From contig MTCR01000057.1 in assembly GCA_002212725.1 (NCBI GenBank), positions 1-41,724 on the forward strand: a DNA stretch of 41,724 nt, in the 5' to 3' direction. Positions within the stretch are counted from its first letter, which is position 1; each line of letters starts with the position of its first letter. This stretch comes from Sphingobacteriales bacterium TSM_CSM. GTDB lineage: Bacteria; Bacteroidota; Bacteroidia; Chitinophagales; UBA2359. Position numbers and translations under genes: made by a program. This document shows positions 33,268 to 41,724 of this stretch, in pieces. The notes under the pieces are model-generated. The model was not told the DNA's origin, did no database searches, and worked only from the letters and a program-made list of their open reading frames with translations.

Positions 33268-34461
33268 TTATGCGAGCAGTTGATTGAGTTTTTGCATGTG
33301 TGCCTGCAAGGAAAACCGGGCATTAAAATCGTTGAGCAGGGTTTGCGGGTTAATGAGTTGTTGGTTGCGGTTTTGGTACAGATATATGAGTTTTTGGGCG
33401 CAAATTTCGGCATTTAAAGTTGGAAACACAAAGCCATTTATGCCATCGGTAATTACTTCGGGCAGGCCGCCGGCATCAGAACAAAGAATGAGTACCTGCT
33501 GCATAAGGGCTTCAATGGCAACAACGGGCATTCCTTCGCTTAAAGACGGCACAATGGTTAAGTTGGCCAAACGCATAAAAGACAGCAGCAACGTTTGTGG
33601 TATGGTTCCGGTAAAAGAGAAGAAATGCTGCAGTGCGTGTTGTTCAATTTGCTGCTTAATGGCCGGTTCGTTTTCGCCGCCGCCGGCAATAATTACCTGT
33701 ACATCTTGCGGTGTCCAGTTTAGCCGGCGGGCAACGGCTGCAAATACCGACACAAAAAACACATGGCCTTTAACCGGGTGCAGCCTGCCGGGAAGCAGAA
33801 TGGTATAAGGGGCAGTGGCAATGTTGTTTTGGCGGCAATATTGCAGGGCTTCGTGGTTGCTCATAGGGTTATAGGGCAGCGCATTGTAAATAATGTGAGG
33901 ATTTTTGAGAAAAAAATGGTTGTTAATATTGTTGAAAACAGCCCGGGAAACGCAAACCGACACATCATCGGCAAGGTGTGCCAAAAGGGAGTTAAAGCGG
34001 TTGAACAGGCGTTTGCCCAAGGTGTTCATGGGGCTGTGTTCATACTCCAGTGAGTGGTGGTAGTTTATAAGGGTAAACGGCTGCTGCCTTAGCAGGCGGT
34101 GTTTTAATTTTACCCAACGCAGCAGGTAGTGCGCAATGGGTAAATGTGCCATTACATGGGTAATTTTGTTTTTGTTTATGTGTGAGCTTATTTGTTTTAC
34201 CGCATTTCGTATAAAAATAATAGACAAGGTTTGTATGCTGGAGTAAGGCCAATTTAGTTCGGTTCTGTATTGGGCGGGCAACAGCAGCACATCTTGCAGG
34301 GCTTTTATTTGGTTAAGCACCAGCAGATAGGGTGTAAAACCCTGTTGTACCCAGTAGTTAATTTGGTGGGTGGTATGCACCTCTGCGCCTCCGTAATCCA
34401 GGGTTGGAATAACAATGAGCAGTTTAGCACCGGGCGGGGGAGTATGGGCAACATGGTTCAT
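33268..34461 (-). CDS. GT4-type glycosyltransferase
   Basis: 397 residues. GT-B fold: LLIVIPTLDYGGAEVHTTHQINYWVQQGF (14-42), ILLPGRLHPVKGHVFFVSVFAAV for the donor-domain start, and the retaining-enzyme pair E-x7-E in SLSEGMPVVAIEALMQQ. Its start overlaps the flippase stop by 4 bp (ATGA), a sign of translational coupling. Substrate unknown. Confidence 0.9.
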   Translation of the reverse strand: MNHVAHTPPPGAKLLIVIPTLDYGGAEVHTTHQINYWVQQGFTPYLLVLNQIKALQDVLLLPAQYRTELNWPYSSIQTLSIIFIRNAVKQISSHINKNKITHVMAHLPIAHYLLRWVKLKHRLLRQQPFTLINYHHSLEYEHSPMNTLGKRLFNRFNSLLAHLADDVSVCVSRAVFNNINNHFFLKNPHIIYNALPYNPMSNHEALQYCRQNNIATAPYTILLPGRLHPVKGHVFFVSVFAAVARRLNWTPQDVQVIIAGGGENEPAIKQQIEQHALQHFFSFTGTIPQTLLLSFMRLANLTIVPSLSEGMPVVAIEALMQQVLILCSDAGGLPEVITDGINGFVFPTLNAEICAQKLIYLYQNRNQQLINPQTLLNDFNARFSLQAHMQKLNQLLA

Positions 34462-35930
34462 AGTGAAGGAAACTTGGGTTTTTGGGATAGCGCCGCTGCC
34501 AATAGCAAGCCACTTTTAAGGTATGGCAGGTTAAACAAGGCAAGCAGCAGCAAAATACCTAAAAATTGGAGGCCACCCACAAGTTCAACCGGCAATAATT
34601 GGGCGGCAACAACGGCATGTGCAAGGCTTAAAACACCCGCAGCTGCTGCTAAAGGAAGGTAAATGCTTTTATTTGCAAAGGGTTTAAGCAAATGCAGGTG
34701 TGGTATAAACAGCGCCGGCAAAAACAACAACCGCGCCGCTACCGATGCCATAACCACACCCCACAAGCCATATACCGGCATAAGCGCCATATTAAGCGCA
34801 ATATTTACCGCCACGGCAAAGAGGGTGTACAGCAGCAGTTTAAAAGATTGTTTGCGGTGGTAGAAATAAATATTGGCAATATCGGCAAGGCTGCCGGCAA
34901 TATACCCCAATGCGTACAAAAACACGCATGGTCTTATGGCATAGTAGCTGGTGTTGGAGGTAAGCAGTTGCAGGTTGCACACCACAGCCACCACTGCCGA
35001 GGCAAACAGTATGGTAAACCCAAAGTAGAAGCGGTATATAAGATTGCGCTGCTGCTCTGTATGTGTTGAGGCGTTGGGGCCAAGAGCTTCAAAAATAAAC
35101 GGTGTTATGGCGCCGCGCACGGCAAGATAAGCCATTTCAATGGTGGAAGTAAGCACGTGCAGCAGGCTGTACATACTTACCACGGTAAGGTTAAGCAGGC
35201 GTTCGGTCAAAAAGCGGTCGAAGTATAAGTACATCCAGCCAATTATAGAGTTGGGTGTAGAAAAAAGCATAAACCGCAACGTATTTCGGAGGTAATGCCG
35301 GTTAAGTTGTGGTGTCAGCAGGCGGTAGTTGGTGCCAATGGCCAGCAATGCTCCGCCGGCCATGCCTATTGTTTTACCCCACAAAGCGCCGGCCAGCCCG
35401 CCTTTAAACAACATGACCATTGCCAACTGGGCAAAAGTGGCGCCGAAAGCGGTAATTACCGTTAGCAAGGTATATTGTTTAAGCAAATTGCCGTTGCGCA
35501 AAAAAACCGTGTAGGGCACCACTATGGCGCCTGCCATGCCTCCAAGGGTGGCTATGGCTCCGTAGGGGTAAAAAGAAACGGCCTGCTCTGCCCTGAAAAT
35601 AACCGAAAACAACGGCTGCCCCAACACAAAAATAAAGGCAGCAAACAACAGGTTGGCCCAAAGGCAAAACGACAGCACTTGCCCCATGTAGCGCTTCAAC
35701 TCTTCGGGTTTTTGGCTGTAATCGTAGTAACAGGTGTAAACAGCCGCCCCAATTCCCAAAGTACTTAGCAGGGTTACCAGCGCCGAGTAGCCGTTCATGA
35801 GCGAAAAAACAGCGTACTCCGCATTGCTGAACCATTTAAGGTAAAAGGGTTGCAGCAGCAACGACAACATAGGTTGCAGAAATGTAAGCAGGGTATAAAC
35901 AACCGATGCCGATATGACCTTTTTATACAT
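34458..35930 (-). CDS. Wzx-like polysaccharide flippase (MATE/MOP superfamily)
   Basis: 490 residues, about 12-14 hydrophobic segments. The opening KKVISASVVYTLLTFLQPMLSLLLQPFYLKWFSNAEYAVFSLMNGY and the repeated Gly-rich membrane segments fit the polysaccharide biosynthesis/Wzx family, which flips undecaprenyl-linked glycans across the inner membrane. It is the first gene of a coupled set with three glycosyltransferases. The 242 bp upstream shows no clear promoter or hairpin. No polymerase (Wzy) or ligase is seen. Confidence 0.87.
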   Translation of the reverse strand: MYKKVISASVVYTLLTFLQPMLSLLLQPFYLKWFSNAEYAVFSLMNGYSALVTLLSTLGIGAAVYTCYYDYSQKPEELKRYMGQVLSFCLWANLLFAAFIFVLGQPLFSVIFRAEQAVSFYPYGAIATLGGMAGAIVVPYTVFLRNGNLLKQYTLLTVITAFGATFAQLAMVMLFKGGLAGALWGKTIGMAGGALLAIGTNYRLLTPQLNRHYLRNTLRFMLFSTPNSIIGWMYLYFDRFLTERLLNLTVVSMYSLLHVLTSTIEMAYLAVRGAITPFIFEALGPNASTHTEQQRNLIYRFYFGFTILFASAVVAVVCNLQLLTSNTSYYAIRPCVFLYALGYIAGSLADIANIYFYHRKQSFKLLLYTLFAVAVNIALNMALMPVYGLWGVVMASVAARLLFLPALFIPHLHLLKPFANKSIYLPLAAAAGVLSLAHAVVAAQLLPVELVGGLQFLGILLLLALFNLPYLKSGLLLAAALSQKPKFPSL

Positions 35931-36172
35931 GACTGTTGCAGGCGGGGGGCGGGAAGTGGAAAATTTAAAACCTTAAAAGAAAAATGGAAATTTTGAGATG
36001 GGGAATAAGGAATGGTGGGTTAATTTATTTTTTCCCGATGTTTGGGGTGCTTATCTAAGGTGGTTTGTAGCAGAAAACCGGCGTGTTTACCCGGTATTTT
36101 CGGGCATTGTATTTTGGGTATTTCGGGCATTTTTTGTGCTTATGTGCGGGGCAATAGTTTGAGCTATAAAGG

Positions 36173-38032
36173 TTATTGTTTGTGTTTTTCGAGCCATTGA
36201 TGCAGTACAATCAGTTGCCAGATGCGGTTAAACAGGTATTGTTGTCCTTTTTCAAATTGTTTGAGCAGTTGCTCTACGGCAGGATAATGTACGAGTCCAT
36301 AGTTTTTAACGGTTTGCTGGTTGAGGTATTGCTTTATCAGAAACTGCAAATCTGTTTGAAGCCACCTTGCCATAGGCACCCCGAAGCCCCATTTGGGCCG
36401 GTTAAACAGGTTGGGCGGCAGGTAATCAAACAGCAATTGTTTGAGCAGGTATTTCGATACGCCACCTTTTATTTTAAGGTTTGGGTGCAGGTTAAGGGCA
36501 AAGGCAACCACCCGGTAATCGAGGAAAGGGGTTCTTGCTTCAAGGCCGTAGTGCATAGAGGCGCGGTCTGCTTTCACCAACAGGTCGTCTGGCAGGTAAT
36601 AGGTAAGTTCAAACAAGGCTTGCTGCTCTGCGGGGGTAAGTTTTCGGGGCGGTTGGTTTGGTACAAATTTTTCGTAGCTGTTCAGCAGTTTTTCGGGCAG
36701 TAATTGTAACAAGGAAGCGGTTTCGGGTTGCGAGAAGTAATATTGCTCCTGCGCGTGAATGTGCGGGGGCAGCAGTTGTTGCGGGCTATAATTGAGCAGT
36801 GCTGCTACGCGGCGGTATCGGCTGTTCATTTTGCCAAACAGAGCGGCAAGCGGTGTTTTTACCAGTTGCAGCAGGGGGTTGCTAAGCCTGTTTGCCCACC
36901 GGTGGGTGCCATAGCCCCCAAACAGTTCATCGCCCCCTTCGCCCGATAAAATAACCGTTACGTGTTGCCTTGCCATTTTAGACACAAGCAGGGTAGGAAT
37001 GGCTGAAGAGTCGGCATAGGGTTCGTCGTAAATGCCGGGCAGTTCGGGTATTAAACGCAGGGCATCTTTTTCGGTAAGCATGAGTTCGTGGTGATTGGTG
37101 CCCAATTGTTGTGCTACTTTTCGGGCAAAAGGAGTTTCGTTAAACTGCACATCAGAAAACCCGATGGTAAAGGTGTTTACCGGTTTTGAAGCAACCGATT
37201 GGGCAATGGCCGTAATAAGGCTTGAGTCGGTGCCTCCGCTTAAAAAAGTACCAAAGGGCACATCGGCAATCATGCGGTAGCGCACCGAACTGGTCATTAA
37301 ATCGGCAAAGGTTTGCTTGGCCTGCTGCAGGTTGTCAACAACGGTATCAGACAGTTGTTGTTGCAAATTCCAATAGGTATTGAGTTGTAAAATTCCGCCG
37401 CCCGAAACAACGGCATAAGTGCCCTGTTCTAATTTATAGCAGTTTTGGTAAATGCTGAGCGGTGCCGGAATGCAGCCAATCTGAAAAAAATGGTGCAAAG
37501 CCGCCTGGCAAATAGTTGTATCAACCTGTGGCAGTATGGCCAGCGCTTTCAGTTCGGAGGCAAAGGCAAAATCATGTCCGTTCCAGAAGTAGTAAAGGGG
37601 TTTTACGCCCATTCGGTCTCTGAAAAGGTAAAGGTGGTGTTGAGTTTTGTCGTAAATGGCAATGGCAAACATGCCGTTGAGCAGGTGTACAAAACCGGTT
37701 CCGTGCAAGGCAAACAGTTCCAGTATTACCTCTGTATCGGAATTGGTTTTACAATAAACGCCGGCTTTATTCAGCAGGGAGGTTAACTCGCGGAAGTTAA
37801 AAACTTCGCCGTTATATACCATTACATACCGCCCGTTTTGCGATACCATGGGCTGGTTGGCTGCCATTGAAAGGTCAATAACGCGCAGCCGGCGGTGCCC
37901 CAAAAAGGCAATACCATCGGCATAGTAGCCTTCGGCATCGGGACCCCTGTGGCTAAGGCATCGGGTGGCTTTATGCAAATCCGCTTCAGAAAAAAAAGCA
38001 CGATGGGTAAAAAAACCTGCAATTCCGCACAT
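36173..38032 (-). CDS. asnB: Glutamine-hydrolysing asparagine synthetase-type amidotransferase
   Basis: 619 residues. N-terminal Ntn glutaminase domain with catalytic Cys 2 (MCGIAGF), SHRGPDAEG, LGHRRLRVIDLS, NGEVFNFRELT. Synthetase domain with the PP-loop SGGTDSS (265-271) and SGEGGDELFGGYGTHRWA. It uses Gln nitrogen and ATP to amidate Asp, or in polysaccharide clusters a sugar acid or other carboxylate. Next to flippase and glycosyltransferase genes, the second role is plausible but not shown. It starts 42 bp downstream of the heme A synthase gene on the same strand. Confidence 0.92.
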   Translation of the reverse strand: MCGIAGFFTHRAFFSEADLHKATRCLSHRGPDAEGYYADGIAFLGHRRLRVIDLSMAANQPMVSQNGRYVMVYNGEVFNFRELTSLLNKAGVYCKTNSDTEVILELFALHGTGFVHLLNGMFAIAIYDKTQHHLYLFRDRMGVKPLYYFWNGHDFAFASELKALAILPQVDTTICQAALHHFFQIGCIPAPLSIYQNCYKLEQGTYAVVSGGGILQLNTYWNLQQQLSDTVVDNLQQAKQTFADLMTSSVRYRMIADVPFGTFLSGGTDSSLITAIAQSVASKPVNTFTIGFSDVQFNETPFARKVAQQLGTNHHELMLTEKDALRLIPELPGIYDEPYADSSAIPTLLVSKMARQHVTVILSGEGGDELFGGYGTHRWANRLSNPLLQLVKTPLAALFGKMNSRYRRVAALLNYSPQQLLPPHIHAQEQYYFSQPETASLLQLLPEKLLNSYEKFVPNQPPRKLTPAEQQALFELTYYLPDDLLVKADRASMHYGLEARTPFLDYRVVAFALNLHPNLKIKGGVSKYLLKQLLFDYLPPNLFNRPKWGFGVPMARWLQTDLQFLIKQYLNQQTVKNYGLVHYPAVEQLLKQFEKGQQYLFNRIWQLIVLHQWLEKHKQ

Positions 38033-38074
38033 AAAATGGTGTCAACAGGGGTGAGCGTGCAAAGATAGCAAACA

Positions 38075-39130
38075 TTAGCTTGTTGTTGCCATATTGTTGC
38101 CGGTGCGGGTAAACAGAAAGCCCAGAAACAGCACCGCGCTTAACAGCAGCAGTCCAACGGCCTGATGCGCCACGCCAAACCCTACCGGAATGCCTGTTCT
38201 TGACAAGAGCAGTACTGTGATGCCCAGCCCAAACTGAAGGAGCAATAAAACAGGCAACAGTTGTACCGTTTGGGTAAAAAACCGGTTGTTGACAGCTTGT
38301 TTCCGGGCCTTGTACCAATAGAGCCAGATAAGTACAAACAGCAGGTAGGCAAGGCTTCGGTGGGTAAACTGTATAGTGGCCACATTTTCGGTAAAATTGA
38401 GCAGAAAAGGTTTCATAACCCCCATATTGGCAGGAATCCACTGGCCGTTGTAGGTAGGAAATGAAGGGTAAAACACAGCCGCCCTTAACCCCGACATAAA
38501 CCCGCCAAAGGCTATTTGTACTATAAGCAACGCGGCCAGCACCCAGGTATATTTTTGCAAAGAGGGGTTATGCACCAGTTGGTTTTTGGGCACCAGCAGG
38601 TCTGCAACAAACCAGAGGGTATAAGAAAACAGCACAATGGCCAGCAACAGGTGGGCTGTAAGGCGGTAATGGCTTACCCACGGCATATCAACCAGCCCGC
38701 TTTTTACCATAATCCAGCCCAAAAGCCCCTGGCACAGATACAGAAACAGAAAGATGAGGAAATGGCGCAGCGATTCATGGCTCAATTGCTTTTTAAGAAA
38801 CATAAAAACAAAAACCCCCAGCACAAACAAAAAGCCCACGCGGCCCCAAAGCCGGTGCAGCCATTCCCAGAAAAAAATGTTTTTAAACTCAGGCAAGGTC
38901 ATGCCTTTATTCAGCTTATGGTATTGCGGGGTTTGCCGGTATTTGTCAAATTCGGTTTGCCATTGGGTTTGGGTTAAGGGCGGCAGGGTGCCTGTTACTA
39001 CTTTCCACTCGGTAATAGACAAACCGGAGCCGGTAAGGCGGGTTATGCCGCCAATAATTACCTGCAGGTAAATAACGCCCAATGCTGCCAGCAGCAGCAG
39101 GCCAAGGCGCTTGCGGTAGGTGTTGTTCAT
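38075..39130 (-). CDS. ctaA: Heme A synthase (COX15/CtaA)
   Basis: 351 residues. Eight hydrophobic segments. Conserved His positions: FWEWLHRLWGR, SHYRLTAHLL, FTHRSLAYLL and VAHQAVGLLLL, which bind the heme cofactors. The opening YLQVIIGGITRLTGSGLSITEWKVVTGTLPPLT and GQWIPANMG fit the alpha-proteobacterial/mitochondrial COX15 branch (type 2 enzymes). It oxidises heme O to heme A for aa3/caa3 cytochrome oxidase. The oxidase and ctaB genes are not in the window. Confidence 0.95.
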   Translation of the reverse strand: MNNTYRKRLGLLLLAALGVIYLQVIIGGITRLTGSGLSITEWKVVTGTLPPLTQTQWQTEFDKYRQTPQYHKLNKGMTLPEFKNIFFWEWLHRLWGRVGFLFVLGVFVFMFLKKQLSHESLRHFLIFLFLYLCQGLLGWIMVKSGLVDMPWVSHYRLTAHLLLAIVLFSYTLWFVADLLVPKNQLVHNPSLQKYTWVLAALLIVQIAFGGFMSGLRAAVFYPSFPTYNGQWIPANMGVMKPFLLNFTENVATIQFTHRSLAYLLFVLIWLYWYKARKQAVNNRFFTQTVQLLPVLLLLQFGLGITVLLLSRTGIPVGFGVAHQAVGLLLLSAVLFLGFLFTRTGNNMATTS

Positions 39131-39305
39131 GTGTTTTGTGTTGTTGAGTTGTTAATACAACAAATAAGCGGGCGCTAAGTTACAAGCATTGCCTGTTTTG
39201 TACTAAACTAAACAACCCAAAGAATTTTTTTTAAAAGTTGTATAATGGCGTAACATTTGTATATTTATGCCGCTGATTATTGAAAACAGTTAAACAGCAA
39301 GGCAC

Positions 39306-39890
39306 ATGGTAAACAACATTTGCATTTTTTGCGGTTCCAATTCGGGTTCTTTGCTACAATACCGGCAACAGGCCGAAGAAATGGCAAACCTTATAGCCCA
39401 AAGCGGCAAAACACTGGTTTACGGAGGCGGAAATGTGGGGTTAATGGGGGTGATTGCCGATGCAGTATTGCGCCACAACGGGCGGGTAATTGGCGTAATA
39501 CCCGATTTTTTGATGAAAAAGGAGGTAGGTCATACCGCCCTTACAGAACTGGTAATTGTGCAAACTATGCACGAGCGCAAACAGCGCATGTCGCAGTTGG
39601 CAGATGCCTTTATCATGCTGCCGGGAGGCATAGGAACCCTGGAAGAATTTTTTGAAGTGTTTACCTGGGGGCAGTTGGGACTCCATGCAAAACCTATGGG
39701 CATACTCAATACCGAAGGGTATTATGAACACCTTTTGGCGTTCCTGAACCATGCCGTAGCGCAACGGTTTTTAAGCCCCGATAACCGGAGCATGATTATA
39801 ACCGATACTACCTGTACAGCGCTGTTTACAAAACTAAACAACTACACAGCCCCCACAACCGAAAAATGGTTAGAAAATTCAAGAACCTGA
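39306..39890 (+). CDS. LOG-family nucleoside 5'-monophosphate phosphoribohydrolase
   Basis: 194 residues, normal length. Motifs YGGGNVGLMG (39-48), MHERKQRM (88-95) and PGGIGTLEEFFEVFTWGQLG (105-124), the last being the PGGxGTxxE signature. It releases the base from cytokinin-type or other nucleoside monophosphates; in bacteria it is often called TIGR00730/YvdD-like. It has a TTG-N19-TATATTTA promoter-like pair at 39238-39267. Cytoplasmic. Confidence 0.92.
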   Translation: MVNNICIFCGSNSGSLLQYRQQAEEMANLIAQSGKTLVYGGGNVGLMGVIADAVLRHNGRVIGVIPDFLMKKEVGHTALTELVIVQTMHERKQRMSQLADAFIMLPGGIGTLEEFFEVFTWGQLGLHAKPMGILNTEGYYEHLLAFLNHAVAQRFLSPDNRSMIITDTTCTALFTKLNNYTAPTTEKWLENSRT

Positions 39891-40003
39891 AACTTGCACA
39901 TTATGGCGCGGTGTGTTTCTTTTTAAGAAGGTCTTAAACCGCTTTTTTTATTGCATAAGCGAAAAAAAAAGTTTAAAAAATGTCACTAGAAAGTAAAAAA
40001 AAA

Positions 40004-40035
40004 TTTGCAAAATCCGCATGAAGGCCTTATATTTA
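40004..40035 (+). promoter_or_regulatory. Promoter-like element before the double-glycine peptide gene
   Basis: TTTG (40004-40007), 20 bp, TATATTTA (40028-40035), one mismatch from TAnnTTTG. The peptide ATG is about 88 bp downstream. Confidence 0.55.
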
Positions 40036-40122
40036 CAAAAGATTAAAATAACCACCGGTTATTCTAAAAGCCCAAGTAAATAAAGTTTAACCCTCTTTTA
40101 CTAATCCCAAACGGCAACTATT

Positions 40123-40254
40123 ATGAGAACAACTAAAAAAAACCTGAGCACCACACAGCAAAAGTTGGCACTAAATATGCTGACTGATAAGCAGTTAGGT
40201 GTAATTAAAGGTGGTGACGGGCGCAAGCCTCCACCTCCTCCACCCGGATCTTAA
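40123..40254 (+). CDS. 43-residue double-glycine leader peptide with hexaproline core (putative RiPP precursor)
   Basis: Encodes 43 residues, too short for most gene finders. The leader is MRTTKKNLSTTQQKLALNM, then LTDKQLGVIKGG, which fits the double-glycine leader pattern (Leu -12, Leu -7, Ile -4, Gly -2, Gly -1; Gln instead of the usual Glu at -8). After the GG the core is DGRKPPPPPPGS. Such leaders direct peptides to PCAT/bacteriocin-type ABC exporters that cut after GG; no exporter or modifying enzyme is in the window. A promoter-like pair precedes the gene and a 16-bp perfect terminator stem follows, so it is a separate, well-bounded transcript. It could instead be a small regulatory peptide. 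Confidence 0.65.
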   Translation: MRTTKKNLSTTQQKLALNMLTDKQLGVIKGGDGRKPPPPPPGS

Positions 40255-40291
40255 ACATGTCCGGCAGTTGATGTAACTGCTTCTGGTGTGC

Positions 40292-40330
40292 AAGCTCCAA
40301 AAGATTACGCCTAATCTTTTGGAGCTTTTT
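40292..40330 (+). terminator. Strong intrinsic terminator of the peptide gene
   Basis: 16-bp perfect stem (40292-40307 with 40312-40327) around a 4-nt loop CGCC, continuing into TTTTTG. It stops 37 bp after the peptide stop codon and 59 bp before the next ATG. Confidence 0.9.
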
Positions 40331-40388
40331 GTTTTTGCAAAAGTTCCGCTTATACTAATCACTCTAACCTGTAAAAGGACAGCAAAAA

Positions 40389-41724
40389 ATGGCAAAAACA
40401 ATTGGCAATTTTACCGGCAGCTTTGCAGCGGTTGCATGGCTATTGTGTTTGCTGTTGCTTATGCAGTGTGGCAAGGGTGTTTTACTGGCCAACACTCCCC
40501 ATTATAAAGCAAATATTGACAGCCTGCTGGAAGCCATGGACAATAATGCCGCCAAAGCGCTTCCCATTATCAGCAAAACCGGCGAAGAACTATATTTAAA
40601 AGGCAATTACGAGGGGGCGCTTGTTTACCTCTCGCAGGCGCTTCAGTTGGCTAACCAAACCAACAACCTTCCCAAAAAATTAAGCCTTCTTACCATGCTG
40701 GGGCAGGTATCTTATTCGGTAAGCGATTACAAACAGGCGCTCGAATATTACCACCAAGCCCTTGAAACCGCTAAAAACACCAGCAGAACCGTAACCCAGG
40801 CTCAAATTTACAGCGGATTATCTGATGCTTATTTGGCGCTGGGCGATTATAACCAGTCATACGATTACCAACTCAAAGCCCTGCAAATTCGCGAAAGCAC
40901 CAATGACGAAGTGGGGATAGCCAAATCATACTACGGGTTGGGTTCTGTTTTTTTTGAGCAGCAACATTTTGAACAGGCGCTTCATTACTATCAGTCTTCA
41001 CTTGGCACCTGGAAAAAACTGAACGATGCCCCATGGATACTCACCGCGCTTACTGCAATAGGAACCACCTATGGCAGCATGGGGCAAAGCGAAAAAGCCT
41101 TGTCTTATGACCTTGAGGCGCTTTACCTTGCCAACAAGCAAAACGATGTGACCCAACTGCCTTATATTTTGCACAGTGTAGGCAATGATTACTCAGACCT
41201 TGGAATGTATGACAAAGCCCTGGAGCATTTTATGCAGGCGCTGGAAATTGAAAAACAAGCCGGCGACCTGCAGTTTGAGGCATCAACCCTCGAATCGATA
41301 GGTACGGTGTATATAAAGGGAGGAAATTATGAAATTGCCCTTACCTACCTGACAAAAGCGCTCGACCTGGCCGTGCAGATAGAAGCCAAATCAGATATCG
41401 CCAAAATTAACCGCTCTATTGCCGATGCTTACTTTAAATTGGGCGATACACAACAGGCATACCGCTATTTGCTGCAACATACGGTTATGAAAGACTCGCT
41501 GCTTACCGGCGAAATGATTGACAAAATGCAGAACCTGCAAAACAGTTACGAAATAGAAAAACGCGAAAAAGAACTGGCACTGCTTACCACACAAAACAAG
41601 GTAAAACAATTATCGCTGTACGGAACCTTGGCCGGCGCCATTATGCTGCTATTCCTGCTATGGCAGGCTTACGGGCGCTATAAAACCGAAACCAAAGCCA
41701 AAGAATTGCTGGCAGAAAAGAATG
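40389..41724 (+). CDS. TPR-repeat sensor-type protein (3' end missing)
   Basis: 445 residues visible; the frame is open to the window end. An N-terminal signal or anchor helix (AAVAWLLCLLLLMQCGKG) is followed by about eight TPR units with the usual A/Y/G pattern, such as GEELYLKGNYEGALVYLSQAL, LGQVSYSVSDYKQALEYYHQAL, LSDAYLALGDYNQSYDYQLKAL, and GNDYSDLGMYDKALEHFMQAL. A coiled-coil stretch (EIEKREKELALLTTQNKVKQ) leads to a membrane segment near 407-428. This layout is typical of Bacteroidota TPR histidine kinases or TPR-LuxR regulators; the output domain lies past the window. It begins 59 bp after the peptide terminator. Confidence 0.85.
   Translation, partial: MAKTIGNFTGSFAAVAWLLCLLLLMQCGKGVLLANTPHYKANIDSLLEAMDNNAAKALPIISKTGEELYLKGNYEGALVYLSQALQLANQTNNLPKKLSLLTMLGQVSYSVSDYKQALEYYHQALETAKNTSRTVTQAQIYSGLSDAYLALGDYNQSYDYQLKALQIRESTNDEVGIAKSYYGLGSVFFEQQHFEQALHYYQSSLGTWKKLNDAPWILTALTAIGTTYGSMGQSEKALSYDLEALYLANKQNDVTQLPYILHSVGNDYSDLGMYDKALEHFMQALEIEKQAGDLQFEASTLESIGTVYIKGGNYEIALTYLTKALDLAVQIEAKSDIAKINRSIADAYFKLGDTQQAYRYLLQHTVMKDSLLTGEMIDKMQNLQNSYEIEKREKELALLTTQNKVKQLSLYGTLAGAIMLLFLLWQAYGRYKTETKAKELLAEKN

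Overview
The window looks like a chromosomal piece of a Bacteroidota bacterium, probably a free-living, Chitinophaga/Saprospira-like lineage. The signs are a type IX secretion (T9SS) sorting tail, a CHU_C/gliding-type C-terminal domain, many lipoproteins with a Cys-then-acidic start, SprB/PKD-like adhesin modules, and promoters of the TTTG-N19-TAnnTTTG type. No species can be named from the sequence alone.

Layout. 1-8.6 kb: the 3' part of a modular secreted adhesin, a fasciclin lipoprotein, and a 1.7-thousand-residue T9SS cargo protein cut in two by an in-frame TAG that replaces a conserved Trp codon. 9-12.6 kb: a di-heme peroxidase of the MauG/MbnH type facing an MbnP-like lipoprotein and an outer-membrane barrel, with recX between them; this resembles a copper-handling set. 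12.6-17.5 kb: an oligopeptide-type ABC importer (binding lipoprotein and two permeases, both with large insertions, no ATPase gene here). 17.8-19.3 kb: a rhodanese lipoprotein with an apparent frameshifted tail, and a Spy/CpxP-like protein.

19.51-24.84 kb: a compact 5.3-kb element integrated into the 3' end of tRNA-Glu(TTC). It has a 17-bp att duplication, paired arm-type integrase sites at both ends, a tyrosine integrase, a membrane/coiled-coil protein of unknown role, a 66-bp dyad-repeat array, an excisionase-like HTH protein, a replication-initiator-like protein with iterons and an AT-rich tract inside its own gene, a small phage-like protein, and a cluster of perfect palindromes. It has no recognisable relaxase, capsid or secretion genes, so it looks like a small integrative satellite or mobilizable island. 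Leucine is mostly TTA in it, unlike the CTG/CTT-rich neighbours.

25-30 kb: gap and pgk (glycolysis), then an ECF sigma factor, a repeat-bearing single-pass membrane protein (likely anti-sigma) and a Spy-like periplasmic protein, which together look like an envelope-stress operon. 30.2-39.1 kb, minus strand: a CoA-type Nudix hydrolase and a surface-polysaccharide cluster (three GT4-type glycosyltransferases, a Wzx-like flippase, an AsnB-type amidotransferase), preceded by heme A synthase. 39.3-41.7 kb: a LOG-family phosphoribohydrolase, a 43-residue double-glycine leader peptide with a hexaproline core between its own promoter and a strong terminator, and the 5' part of a TPR sensor-type protein running off the end.

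The most notable signals are the tRNA-Glu element with its structured DNA, the proline-rich double-glycine peptide, the MbnP/MbnH-like pair, and the nonsense-split giant adhesin.
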